From Gymnothorax reevesii (Eukaryota > Chordata > Actinopteri > Anguilliformes > Muraenidae): a stretch of DNA of 64,000 nucleotides. A model generated the notes under the pieces. That model saw nothing but the letters and a program-made list of their open reading frames with translations. It was not told where the DNA came from and made no database searches. This document shows positions 1 through 10,537 of the stretch, one piece after another (position 1 is the first letter of the stretch; each line of letters opens with the position of its first letter). The stretch covers positions 47,273,120-47,337,119 of the forward strand of contig CM056583.1 of NCBI GenBank assembly GCA_029721435.1, written 5' to 3'. The position numbers and the translations under genes were made by a program.

Positions 1-429
1 GGGGGAATCTTGGTATAGACAGGGCAAGGTGAAAAAGCACTTCTGAAGTATGTGATCTCCGATCCCTCAAAAAAACAAGGTCATGAGAAACATGCCACTG
101 TAATGAATATTACTACATGGGCTCTGAAATACTCTGCTAAACCTAAGTCAGTGGACACCCCTCACGACTGCAACCACAGATGGAAGGTAAAGCTTTCCTA
201 TGAAAAGCCCAAGACATTCATCAATTCTGTAAAAAATTTGCCAACTTTGCTTGACTTGTTGTCTGACATGCATAGTAGCACAGTGGAAGAGTGCTTGGTG
301 GAACTGCCAAAAGTCAACATTTCAAGTTGACTTTGGAAAAATACAGCTGCCATGCTGTCGGGACCAAAAATGACAAAGACAAACCCAAGCTGTCATCAGC
401 CTCAGGTCTAAAATTCCACATCTGTCGTG
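1..429. other. Unassigned sequence with a 92-codon open frame
   Basis: A plus-strand frame from ATG at 52 runs 92 codons. Its translation shows no motif I recognise. It directly precedes the Tc1-like remnant and could be a degraded part of the same element, but the usual helix-turn-helix signature is not visible. Confidence 0.3.
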
Positions 430-775
430 GAACGGAGGCCTGTCAGTACACAGGACTTGTATTAATTCAGAAAGATATGCACAAATTTTGACGCTGACAC
501 CTAAACGTTGTCTGTTCCAGGAACATCCCCAAATTTCCCAGCGAGACAATGCCAAACCACATTCTGCACAGATCACAATTGGCTACGTAAGAAGAGAGTG
601 TGGGTGCCAGATAGGCCAGCCCGCAGTCCGGATCTGTCCATGATTGAGAATGCGAGTTGTATTATGACGCAAAATGTAGAACAATGAAGGCCACATCTAA
701 TTGCGCACTTGAAGACCTGAATAATATAAGAACAAAGAAGAATTCTACTTTTTAGATCTACAAGCCTCAGCACCT
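430..775 (+). pseudogene. Tc1-like transposase remnant A
   Basis: Conceptual translation in mixed frames recovers the C-terminal part of a Tc1/mariner transposase. NSERYAQIL is followed by CLFQ and QRDNAKPHSAQ (second catalytic Asp block, starting about 544). After a frameshift near 595 come VWVPDRPARSPDLSMIEN (the SPDLxPIEN signature, about 600-650) and a degraded tail. The element would have cut and pasted its own DNA at TA dinucleotides. Frameshifts and stops show it is dead. The preceding open frame at 52-330 is not recognised and may be more of the same decayed element or unrelated. Confidence 0.75.
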
Positions 776-1199
776 AAATTCTTAATGAGTGTGATTAAAA
801 GACATTGGCTGAATGATTACACAGTGGTAAACAGTCAATGGTAGCTGCAGCCATCGCGGGGTTAGGAGGGCTTATGTCGCAACTTCGGCAAGATTCTCAC
901 ATAATTTTTCAGGAATCTCGCGCAGCCGGCTTACTTGCAGACGCGCTCGAACGCACCCGGAGTTTCATCATGAAGCTAGGCGCGTAGATCTAAATGATAA
1001 ATTCCTGAGGTCTCAAGCTCAATTCTTCGAGGGCCGCAGTGTCTGCGAGTTTTAGGGATTTTCATTCAATGAGCATTGAAATCAGGCCTTATAAACAAGG
1101 TGTGCAGACTCCATAGCTAATTAATGGATTCCATCAAGTATGCGCAGATATTAAATTAAAACCCGACTGCCTCTGCCACAAACCTTAATGGGGGCAGAA
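776..1199. other. Unassigned spacer
   Basis: I see no gene, repeat structure or splice-bounded exon here that I can support. A GC-richer patch at about 850-970 may be part of an old repeat. Confidence 0.3.
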
Positions 1200-1590
1200 G
1201 CTGGATCCTCGAATAGGACAATGATCCAATGCATACATCAAATTCAACAGAAAAATGGCTTGCCAAACCATACAATCAAGGTGTTGCCATGACCTTCCAA
1301 TTATCTGACCTAAATCCAGAAAAAGAAGAGCCCATACAAGTGAAACTGGGAATTTGAAGGATCTGAAGAGCTTCTGCATGGAAAAATGGCCTCACAAACC
1401 TCACCACATCTTCTCCAGCATCTTTATACACTACAGAAAATGACTCAGAGCTTTCATATCGGCACTGGGGAGGCTGCACACAGTATGAAATAAAGGGGAT
1501 CCAGTAATTGTGAAACCCGTTTTTAAGAACAAAATTCGTTTCATGATGACAAAACATGTTTTTCAATAAACAATTTCAACTAAAGGTTTT
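1200..1590 (+). pseudogene. Tc1-like transposase remnant B (strongly decayed)
   Basis: A plus-strand translation gives DNDPMHTSNSTEKWLAKP starting near 1217, resembling the Tc1 block DNDPKHTS...WL. It is followed by LSDLNPEKEE near 1300, resembling SPDLNPIE. Stops interrupt the tail. The two blocks are in the order and approximate spacing expected for the catalytic DDE domain. The opposite-strand frames at 1185-1379 and 1276-1566 are shadows. Confidence 0.5.
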
Positions 1591-2180
1591 ATTTTTGCTT
1601 TTTTTTCCCCAGTTTTTTTTTCCTCCCTAAAAACTGTGTAGTCCACCTCAGTGACCAGCTCCCATCAACTCAGGAGGAGGATGCGCTGACTAATGTGATA
1701 ACTGGAAATCACTTCTTTACGCATTGAGAGCACACTGCCAAGGAGGTGGTCGGTAGAGAGCAATGAAACTACCAAAGTTAAGAGTCCCAATTATGCATGG
1801 CAAGGCTCTGAAAATTGTTTCCTTGCCCATGCCCACCTCTAGCCATAGCCGAAGATAGCAGGGCTTGGATTTGAATATCTGACCACAGAGCTGCCAGACG
1901 AACTTAGAAGCATATATTTCTTAAAAATTTGAATTCAACATCAAAACAATAAATTATAAAGGCACTGATTCACAACCACATTTGCTCATTTTCACTCAGG
2001 GTGCCAAAACGAATGGAGGTCAGATATTGTGACTGTTGGCATTATCTTGCATTATAAAAATGTGTAAATCAGGGCTGTTTGGGTTGCATTCAGCTGAAGC
2101 ACTAGTCTTTCGAGAGGAAACGTCTAAAGTCCCAAATCAATACATTAGTATGCCCTTTCTAACTCAACAAGAGCAACGCA
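1591..2180. other. Unassigned spacer
   Basis: AT-rich sequence with poly-T runs near 1598-1622. No coding pattern or clear repeat boundary is visible. Confidence 0.3.
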
Positions 2181-3115
2181 GAGCGTGGCATATGCCCCCG
2201 CCTGTATGTTGATCAAGGGCATATTGAGATGGCTGCTGTGGTGGCCAAATTAGATATCGCACGACACTGGTTTTCTAAAGGAACCTTCCTCTAGTCACTC
2301 CCAATATGCCATTAAGAAATGGCATCAATCCGACGAGGGATTCCATAGTTATCCCACAGAAACGAAAACTTAACGGACGACGAACGGACAAACGGATGGA
2401 CGACGGACGGACATGAACTTTGGAGGGCGGGGGGGCAATAATACGCATTATAGGCTGCAGCAATGATTCCAGAGTGCATGGGAGGGGAGGTCATTCAAAC
2501 TGCTGCATACATTCACATGTATATGCTCATCAAAGTAGCAATTAAAAGGAGTGAGTCAATATACAAGCTACTGGTAGCAGTAATTGTTGCACAAGGCCTT
2601 GTAAGTGCCAAATGTGAGAGAAATGAAAAACAGAACTTACCAGTAAAACCTTCTGTGGTCAGTCCCAAAACATCAGCAAGAACAGGCATCAGTTGGATCA
2701 GGCGTTCTTCAGTTTCCGCTGCGGTGGCCATAATAAATATGATATGGTGCCATATTGAGATATCGCACGACGCTGGTTTTCGAAAGGAACCCTCCTCCAG
2801 CCACCCCAATACACCACCAGGAAACAAAAGTCAAAAAATCACCAGTCGGACGAGGTGTTCTTTAGTTATTGGGCGGAAACACAAATCAAGATGGCTGCTG
2901 TGGGGGCCATATTGAATATTGCACGATGCTGGTGTTGGAAAGGAACCTTCCTCTTGCCACTCCCAATACGCCATTAAGAAATGGCGTCAATCCGACGAGG
3001 GATTCTATAGTTATCCCACGGAAAGGAAAAGTTTACGGACGATGGACGGACGGACGGACGGACATGGTGTTGACATAACGCCCCCTTTCCTCTTTCAAGG
3101 GCGGGGGCATAAAAA
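2181..3115 (+). mobile_element. Helentron/pearl-like nonautonomous element(s) with 156-bp core repeats
   Basis: An ATGCCCCCGCC block at 2192-2202 is the exact inverse complement of GGCGGGGGCAT at 3100-3110. A core sequence containing GCACGAxxCTGG recurs at 2259, 2765 and 2921; the last two lie exactly 156 bases apart. The first and third copies each run into a (GGAC)-type tetranucleotide stretch (2373-2412 and 3038-3063) and then a G-rich end (2425-2436 and 3100-3110). The 3' end can fold as a GCCCCC/GGGGGC hairpin (3080-3085 with 3103-3108). Core repeats, ACGG-type microsatellite, terminal hairpin and subterminal inverted repeats match the architecture described for pearl elements of molluscs and for Helentron-derived nonautonomous elements. 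It may be one element or two adjacent ones. No transposase is encoded; the open frames at 2463-2915 and nearby are incidental. Confidence 0.6.
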
Positions 3116-3569
3116 GCAGCTCATAATTGACAAAATATTTTGCCCGGCAGAAAGAGAATCCTGGCGGACTTCTCTGGTTGATTGTCTGTGGTCTGTCTGC
3201 TACAATATAGTTATGTAATGGTGTCACACATCGTAATTCTTTTGCTCAGATGCTGGATTAGTTGCAAGCACTGAGAGACACTCTAAATTTCAATATTGCC
3301 AATGATATGATTTGCAGTCATTCTCAACAGGGCTTTCCATCGTCCTAAAAAAAAGATGAGATGAGTACTTTCAGTGATACAATGTGCTACCAACACCAAA
3401 AGTAAAGATTAACTTGTAGATTTTGCTTTACATGTAGAATATTTCAGCTGGTGGATTGTTGTATTCGTGTGTTCTCACTCCTCTACAACTAATCATGGCT
3501 ACATAAAACACAACCAGCTACCGTAATTCTTACAATTAATTACAAGGACATGGCAAAGTATGAATAGTA
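3116..3569. other. Unassigned spacer
   Basis: No coding signature or repeat boundary that I can support is visible in this stretch. Confidence 0.3.
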
Positions 3570-4119
3570 AGTAAGGGAGCAAAAGAGGCCGAAGATTGGC
3601 CTTTTGGCCACATGAATTGCAAATCACCTTAGTTGATGTGCAGGCCAACAAGGGCTTGCTGTTCAACTATTTAGATTTTAAGCACGCTTGATGCATTTAT
3701 ATTGGCAAATTTAACTGTGGGTCAAATGGCAGCAACAGGGCCTGTTTTCTGGGAGACAGTGGGTACCCCTACACCGCTGCCTGCTCATACTGGTAAGAAA
3801 CCCAACGAAGCTGGGTAAATTAGTTCTCACCTGGGCATACCATGTGGCACAAGATATCATGGAGGTAGAAGACGCACTAGCAGTGTGTGCACAAATTAGG
3901 TGGCAGCCTTGCTTTTCTTTTCTCCAAATGCTGTGCCATCATTACCGTGATGGCCATGCTCCAAATCATCACTGTCAGGACGAGGGCATGGTTACCAGAA
4001 CAAGGGCAGAGGGAGATGGGGGGGTGAAGGTGGACGAGGAAGTGGAGAATGGCCATTGCCTACAAAATGAGCACCCAAGAGACGCACAGTGTCTGGCTGG
4101 CCTAGATGGACGTCAGTGA
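3570..4119 (+). pseudogene. PIF-Harbinger transposase relic
   Basis: Plus-strand translation with frameshifts gives LVDVQANKGLLFNYLDFKHA near 3630-3690. This resembles the 'VDA.G.F.....PGS.HD' catalytic stretch. It is followed by CFLGDSGYPY near 3745-3775, the LLGDSGYP hallmark of Harbinger (HARBI1-type) DDE nucleases. Downstream, MLCHHYRDGHAP in the open frame at 3844-4119 sits where the family has its conserved 'LHN' block and acidic tail. Stops and frame changes show it is inactive. I did not find its inverted repeats or 3-bp target duplication. Confidence 0.6.
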
Positions 4120-4266
4120 GACATCCAACAATTCTTTTGAGATAAATCTTCTTAACAACCTCCTTTGTTTGTTTTCTGATTTGTATAGCTATTCGTGTTT
4201 GCTTCTTTTAACTATTGAATCTAAATCTCCAGAATGTGTCAGGGGTCACTGTAACAATATTATTAA

Positions 4267-5166
4267 CCCTCAAGCAACTGAAATGGCCGAGTGGGGTCAT
4301 AAATGACCCCGCTGTGTGTTATGCAAAAATACTTATTTTTAATGACTATTTTTATGTTCATCACATCCAGGCAGCTTCATTTATGTATGGCAGATATAAG
4401 TAAATGATCAAATGCTAAAAATTAAGCATTTTGATTAATTTTTTTTTATCCCAGGAAAAATGCTAAGTTTACATGTTTTACAAATAGAAAATACATGTTT
4501 TTTGACCGTATTATCGTAGATTTATGGCAATGGTCAATTTTTATTCACTAACCTTGCCTCTAATAACTAGAATAACATGGCTTACAGCTGTATGTACCCT
4601 TGCCAAGGAAGATATATTTTCATTTGTGTGTGTGTCAATCTGTTCATCACAAACTTCACCCAAAAAACTAATGGTGCAATCTGCACCAAAATTTACATGG
4701 GGGTCATTATTAGTCCAAGGACAAAATTGCTAAAATTTGATGTCATCTAAGCAGAGTACTATGAAACTAAAATAAATTTTGGATTAAAAATTGATGTATT
4801 TGCCAGACGAATGGATTGAGTGTTTTTTGTCATTTGATTGATGGTTTGCGGCCCCTCAGAGTACACATTTTCAACCTCAATGAAATGTAGTCATAATAAA
4901 AATAATAACATTTGCTTTGAATGAGGTATGACAACTTGGAATGCTTTTTTGTCAACCAAACCATCTCTGGGGTCATAAATGACCCCATATAACTTTCAGT
5001 TGTCTTTGACACAATATGCTAATTCCTTTGAAAATCTATGAAAATTCGTTGGAGGAACAGCTTGACAAACTCATTGAAGGAAACATTTTTCTGATATGAA
5101 ATATTAAAACAGCACATAAAAATGTACGTCTGGGGTCATAAATGACCCCACTCAGTCGCTTGAGGG
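4267..5166. mobile_element. Nonautonomous piggyBac element with TTAA target duplication
   Basis: The left end CCCTCAAGCAACTG (4267) is matched by the inverted right end CCCTCAAGCGACTG (5166 backwards). The exact target duplication TTAA flanks both (4263-4266 and 5167-5170). CCCT-starting ends with a TTAA target are diagnostic of piggyBac. Next to each end, and again near 4971, lies the palindrome GGGGTCATAAATGACCCC (about 4293, 4971 and 5132), a likely transposase or host-factor binding site by position. At 900 bp with no open frame for a DDD transposase, it must have been mobilised in trans. The AT-rich interior holds only incidental frames. Confidence 0.88.
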
Positions 5167-5170
5167 TTAA

Positions 5171-6767
5171 GCACTTCATATAAAACATGTATTTCAATGT
5201 AACTCCTGCAGCCATTCAGCTTCTAAAATGAACCCTGCGAGTGCAAATGTTTCTACGACCGTATTAAATTAAGATGCTTTTGGAAGTGCACCACAAGGCA
5301 GAAAAACCACTAACGCTTGATTTTAAGATGAACTTAAGCTGTTTTTGGGGAACACATGGTTAGTAAATTGCAGTAAATTCACTGCTAACAGGCCAAGTAA
5401 ACCAGAACAGTTTGAATATAATCGAGTCTTGAAAGGTACAGCTCTAGACTGGTGGTCTACTCTATCCAGGTCGGACCTTCATTTTCGTTCTTAACTATGT
5501 AATTCCTTTGATTAGTCAAGTCAGGTATTGCTAATCAAACAGCTTGTATAAAGCTAACTCGTATAAATCAGTATTCTCTGTAAAATGTCACGGCATTATC
5601 TATTCAAGAACCTTCAACAGATGTTTGTGTGTAGCAGCCTGCAGTATGATACATTAATATCTCTAAGAGGGCCTGTATGTGAGAAGAAAAGACAACAGTT
5701 GCGCTTCTGGTGTTCCTCTATTACTGCTATTTGTGAGACTGGTCATGCCACTACCCATTAACAGGGGTTTGTCAGTGCTATTAATACAGGGAGTACCCAT
5801 TTGCAAGGGAGACAGTGATAAGCAGCACAATGCTAGAGTAATATTCCCTGTAGCTGATTAGCACATATCTGTTGTTACCTTTCCAGCAAATCTTGACATA
5901 ATTTTGGCTGACACAAATTTTTCAGAGCAGAAAATAAATGCTTACTCAACTATCCTTTTTCCATCAAGATGTGCCTGTAGATGGGGCATTATTTTTCCAA
6001 TCTGAGCAATGTATTAATGCAAGATGTAATATATTTAGCGAGCAAAATCATAAAATGACTATGATAGATCATCAGATATAGATGAAGCAAGCTATTTGAA
6101 ATAATGACTTTTTCAACAACGCTACAACTAGTATATTCTCCTTAAAAATATCCATTCCAGAACGGAACGTTCGTTTTGGCCCGCATGTTCCCTCCCACTG
6201 CCCATTTCGACACCCGGGGTTGCCAGATATGACACAAAGTCGCAGGCAAACACAACTTGCAGCAGCTATGTAGCTACGCAGGAAAGCAAACTGGATCAAC
6301 AAAGCTAACTTTAGATTTTACCCGACCTAAGAACCCTCTGTACCCTACCAAGCTCCATGACCGCAGGCATAATAAAATGCAGATTAATACTGGAGATTCA
6401 TATAAATGATGGAGCTGGCTTTTAGTAGAACTCACAAGATTTTAAGACAGAAGCCAAGTTTGCTAGCAAATGTCCAGCTAGACAGGTAAGCATTGTGCTT
6501 CAGGTAATGTTAGCTAAGCTTGAATAATTTACCAAGCCTATGCCAAGCTAAGCTTATCTGCTTAAAGCCAAATGCTCCTAATAGAAGGGTTTGATAATTT
6601 ATGGGACTGAATCAAAAAATGAGTTCAAAATTTTAACTACAGAACCCACAGAATATATTCATCCTTACCAGCCAAAGAACAAAGAAAGTATGTTCTCCTG
6701 TGGCCAACGTTAGATAACTGCCCAACAATGTTGTCAGAACATGGCTCGTGTTATTTGCTTGGTTTAT
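5171..6767. other. Unassigned sequence
   Basis: No gene or clearly bounded repeat is visible. A GC-richer patch near 6160-6250 may be a fragment of an old interspersed repeat, but I cannot assign it. Confidence 0.3.
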
Positions 6768-6920
6768 TTCAAGTCCTGCTTTAAGCTCACCTGGTTGAAA
6801 CGACTAAGTGAGCTATTGCCATGGTACAGTGTTCATTGACTGTCCGTCCGTCGTCCATCTGTCTTTTTTTTCTCTTTAAATAGCTTTTTCTGAAGTTCTA
6901 CGAGGTAAAGCATACTGTCT
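6768..6920 (-). mobile_element. Helentron/pearl-like 3' end fragment
   Basis: On the minus strand a GGACGACGGACGGACAG tract (plus 6838-6860) precedes a hairpin. Its arms read AGCTCACCTGGT and ACTAAGTGAGCT on the plus strand (about 6784-6815). Tetranucleotide tract followed by terminal stem-loop is the same order seen in the elements near 2.2-3.1, 8.0-9.2 and 10 kb. The upstream limit is not clear. Confidence 0.45.
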
Positions 6921-8019
6921 GCGTTGCAGTAACAGTTCCCTTATATAATCTAAAGAGGAACATCAGGTTGTACGAGAGACCCAGCACAAATTATGAAATA
7001 CTTCTGACCAACTGTGACATCTACTCGGACAGATTAGCAGAAAACAGTTACTATGTTAAACTAAAATCATGACAACTTATGACAGAGCAATAGTTACTCA
7101 AATTTGATATCCACCTAAATTGCTATTTACACAATGGTCCCTGCCACATCCCATAAGTGATCATGTTACGACAACGAAGAATCTGGGGGTTCAAACAAAG
7201 CTGTGTATGGCAATCGAAGTGCACATTGCTAAATTTACTGAAATGTGAAGTCGACTCTGACACACTGTCTCTCTTGCAATACAATTCCTTGGGCTCACAT
7301 CAGATAATCCGATCTATACTTCACTGACAGCAGAGATAATCATTCAACCAAAATAAGAGATGAGGTCTACACAGCAAAATAATGAAGCAGAGAACAGTGC
7401 TACAGCATATCACTGCAGTTGCAAAATCCAGAGTAATTTTAGCAAAACAATAAACTTATTCATATTATAATAAATCATAGAAAATTACAATTTCTATGCC
7501 AATTGATGAATATTGCGAACACCATTAATTAAAACTCATTTAGAACATGTGTACCATTTGTGTTAACAACATGATATCATGGACATCAGTATATTTCACA
7601 AAGTAAAGTCCATGTGCTATGCTAATGACCTTGTACAGCAGTTACGGTTATTCTCACAATTCAGCAATTGCATTTGCAGTACAATGGCTAAGACAAATGC
7701 AGGTAAATGCTAGTCTTCTTACAAATCAGAACTGCATGTGGAAGAGTGGAATGGACTGAGTGCTGATTATGATAACCTTTGTTAGTGCCAGCGCTCCAAC
7801 AAAAGAAAAACTGAAAGCATGTCTTGAAATAGCTTCACATAGTGCAACTGTCCATAAGTAAATTATGGCGATTGATTATTGGCGTAATATTATTGGCGAG
7901 AAAACATTGCCAATCTGTGTGCAATTCTGTAATTTATAACCTAAAAATAACACTTTGCACAAATACAAATACAGATGTGTGAACTCACAAAAATATTTCA
8001 CAACAAGTATTTGACACTA
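6921..8019. other. Unassigned AT-rich spacer
   Basis: I see no gene, exon or bounded repeat in this stretch. Confidence 0.3.
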
Positions 8020-9180
8020 ACGTGTCTTTGTCCCCCGCCACAAAATGTGAAATCGTGTTAAAATGAACAATTTCTCGGTGTGACCTTGAGAATGGCGCGA
8101 AGGTCACCGAAATGGACTGGCGCCGGGGTATCACCCTAATACATGTTGACATAAGATTTGAAGTAAATCCGTCGATTTGTTCTTGAGATATGTCGCTGAC
8201 AAGGCTATCAGTGTGAAAATCCACAATCTCTCGGTGTGACCTTGAGAATGGCGCAAAGGTCACCGAAATCGACTGGCGCCGGGGTATCACCCCAATATAT
8301 GTTAACATGGAATTTGAAGTAAATCCGTCGATTCGTTCTTTAGATACCTCGCTGACAAGGCTATCTGTGTGAAAATGCACAATCTCTCGGTGTGACCTTG
8401 AGAATGGCGCGAAGGTGACCGAAATCGACTGGCGCTGGGGCATCACCGTAATATATGTTGACATGGAATTTGAAGTAAATCCGTCGATTTATTCTTGAGA
8501 TATCTCGCTGACAAGGCTATCAGTGTGAAAATGCACAATCTCTCAGTGTGACCTTGAGAATGGCGCGAAGGTCATGGAAATCGTCTGGCGCCGGGGTATC
8601 AGACTAATACATGTTGACATCAAATTTGAAGGAAATCCGATGCTTACTTCTTGAGATATCACGCAGACAAGCATTTCAGTGTCAGAATCTATCATACCTC
8701 GGTGTGACCTTGAAAATGTCGCGAAGGTCACCAAATTCGACTGGCGCCGGGGCATCACCGTAATATATGTTGACATGGAATTTGAAGTAAATCCGTCGAT
8801 TTGTTCTTGAGATATCTCGCTGACAAGGCTATCAGTGTGAAAATGCACAATCTCTCAGTGTGACCTTGAGAATGGCGCGAAGGTCACGGAAATCGTCTGG
8901 CGCCGGGGTATCAGACTAATACATGTTGACATCAAATTTGAAGGAAATCCGATGCTTACTTCTTGAGATATCGCGCAGACAAGCATTTCAGTGTCAGAAT
9001 AAATTCAACTGGCGCCGGGACATTACCCTAATACATGTTGACACCAAATTTGAAAAAAATCCGATGCTTACTTCTTGAGATATCGCGCAGACAAGGTTTC
9101 GGGACGTACGGACGTACGGACGGAGCTGAATACTATGTACCCCGCTTTCGCGCTAAACGCGCGGCGGGGGACAAATATAG
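8020..9180 (+). mobile_element. Helentron/pearl-like element with seven 156-bp core repeats
   Basis: The motif GAAGTAAATCCG (or GAAGGAAATCCG) starts at 8160, 8316, 8472, 8628, 8784 and 8940, a period of exactly 156 bases each time. A seventh copy at 9052 is shortened by 44 bases. Each unit carries TTCTTGAGATATC, ACAATCTCTCGGTGTGACC and CTGGCGCCGGGG-type blocks. The array ends in GTACGGACGTACGGACGG (about 9105-9123), then a GC-rich stem-loop at 9140-9169 (CCCCGC with GCGGGG, inner GCGC pairs). The last 13 bases GGCGGGGGACAAA (9163-9175) are the exact inverse of TTTGTCCCCCGCC at 8027-8039. That gives subterminal inverted repeats, a core array, an ACGG tract and a 3' hairpin, the plan of pearl/Helentron-type nonautonomous elements. 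There is no coding role: the two long minus frames exist because 156 is divisible by three. Confidence 0.75.
8099..9100. repeat. 156-bp minisatellite array
   Basis: This is the tandem core of the element at 8020-9180: about six complete 156-bp units and one 112-bp unit. Two subtypes differ around the GAAGTAAATCCGTCGATT versus GAAGGAAATCCGATGCTTA region. They occur in the order A A A B A B B, which suggests pairwise (312-bp) as well as single-unit duplication. Confidence 0.85.
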
Positions 9181-9955
9181 AATCTGCAAATATGCAAATA
9201 TTAACAAAAAGAAAACAAAAAAAACTTGTGAATACATCACATTACTTTACAAATAAATGAAAAGCTTGGGTAAATATTTCTTAACATTTAGAATTTTAAA
9301 ACATGCATTTGTGAATACACTTTTTATTTGCAAATTGAAAAGGCATTTGTGGATCTCAATCCCATGCTTGCATTATTACACACATACAGTTAAGAGGCAA
9401 ACTTTTCGCCAGTTGGAATAAAAATTCTCCCGCATCACTCAGCCCTGTTCTGAAAGCATGTGATCATCTGCTAGCGACATAATTTCCACATTTCAAAGTG
9501 AGAGCACATTTCAGAACATAAGCACTGAAATCTAGCCCTGTTAGAAGTAATCCTACTTCTTGCTTTCAGCTAGTAACTTCTATCAAACTGTAAATGGGTT
9601 AGCACAAGTGATAGTTTATTATTGTAAAACAATCTTTTGATAACTTTCATAATATTTCAGAAATCACAGTTTACGCTTTATGCATATTTCAGAACATATA
9701 ATGGGAGTTTATTAGAGCCGTTAGAGAATAGAAGTCACGATTGATTTTTTTCTGTTTACACCCTCAAACAAACAAAAAATTATCATTAAGGGTTTGGGAT
9801 TTAGAGGAACACATGGCTTTTAACACCAGACACAACAGCTACCACAGTCAGATATTTTAGAAGACATGAAGTTACTTCAGAATACATAATTCAACCCTGA
9901 AATTATATTCAACTGACTCATTGAAGCCCAAACAAGTAAATCACCAGGGTCTAGG
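9181..9955. other. Unassigned AT-rich spacer
   Basis: No gene or clear repeat boundary is visible. Confidence 0.3.
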
Positions 9956-10225
9956 CCCTCTACTACGCCGCCACACCCATCTCGGCGCACCTCCATCTAC
10001 CAAAATGCAAAAGTGGCTGTGCACGGGTGTTGCACCGCAGAAAATTACCACTGCGCAGGCTGCACCAGACGAAATTACCACTGCGTGGGCTGCGCCAACT
10101 CACGTCACGCCCAAAAGTTATCAGAAAGTTTTCGAGATATTGAAATTTGTAGTGAAAAGTTGACGCTGGACGGCCAGACAGACGGACGCCAGACGACTTG
10201 GCATTAGAAAAGCTCCGCTGACAGC
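9956..10225 (+). mobile_element. Helentron/pearl-like element fragment, family with GCTCCGCTGAC end
   Basis: A duplicated ACCACTGCG(C/T)GGGCTGC motif (10047 and 10077) leads to AAAGTTATCAGAAAGTTTTCG and GAGATATTGAAATTTG. A GACGGACGCCAGACGAC tract follows, then the end GGCATTAGAAAAGCTCCGCTGAC (10199-10222). The same end module recurs at 10405-10535. The order of tract and end resembles the other Helentron-like elements of this region; a 5' subterminal repeat was not identified. Confidence 0.45.
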
Positions 10226-10399
10226 TGACTATGGTCACAGTGGAGTAAAAAAGACAGTTTATGAGATATAAATGAAAGACTGAAAAAATGAGCATAAAGA
10301 CTGATTAAAGTCCAAAATGCTTAATTTCTCAAAAGCCGGGATGTAGAATTTTCTAATATTCATAGTGAATATTCAGAATATCATAAGCAAGGCTCACAC

Positions 10400-10537
10400 C
10401 AAATTATAAAAAAAGTTATCAGACACTTTTTGAGATATTCAGATTTGAAGTGATAAGTAGACGTCAGACAGACAGACAGACGGACAGAAGACAGGCGGAC
10501 ACCGGACGACTCGGCATTAGAAAAGCTCCGCTGACTC
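10400..10537 (+). mobile_element. Second copy of the GCTCCGCTGAC-ended repeat
   Basis: AAAGTTATCAGACACTTTTTGAGATATTC is followed by (GACA)n/(GACG)n at about 10467-10495, then GGCATTAGAAAAGCTCCGCTGAC at 10513-10535. This is the same module as at 10115-10222, about 310 bases upstream. The two copies may be a duplicated 3' end or two insertions. Confidence 0.5.

Noticed and set aside
2463..2915. 150-codon plus-strand frame
   Set aside because: It spans the repeat copies of the Helentron-like element and has no family similarity that I recognise.
7985..8848. Two long minus-strand frames (159 and 101 codons) with repeated 52-residue units, looking like a repeat protein
   Set aside because: They arise because the tandem unit is 156 bases, a multiple of three; stops fall between them and the array lies inside a noncoding mobile element.
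8099..9100. Regular repeats suggesting a CRISPR array
   Set aside because: Units are contiguous 156-bp tandem copies without unique spacers, in eukaryotic DNA.
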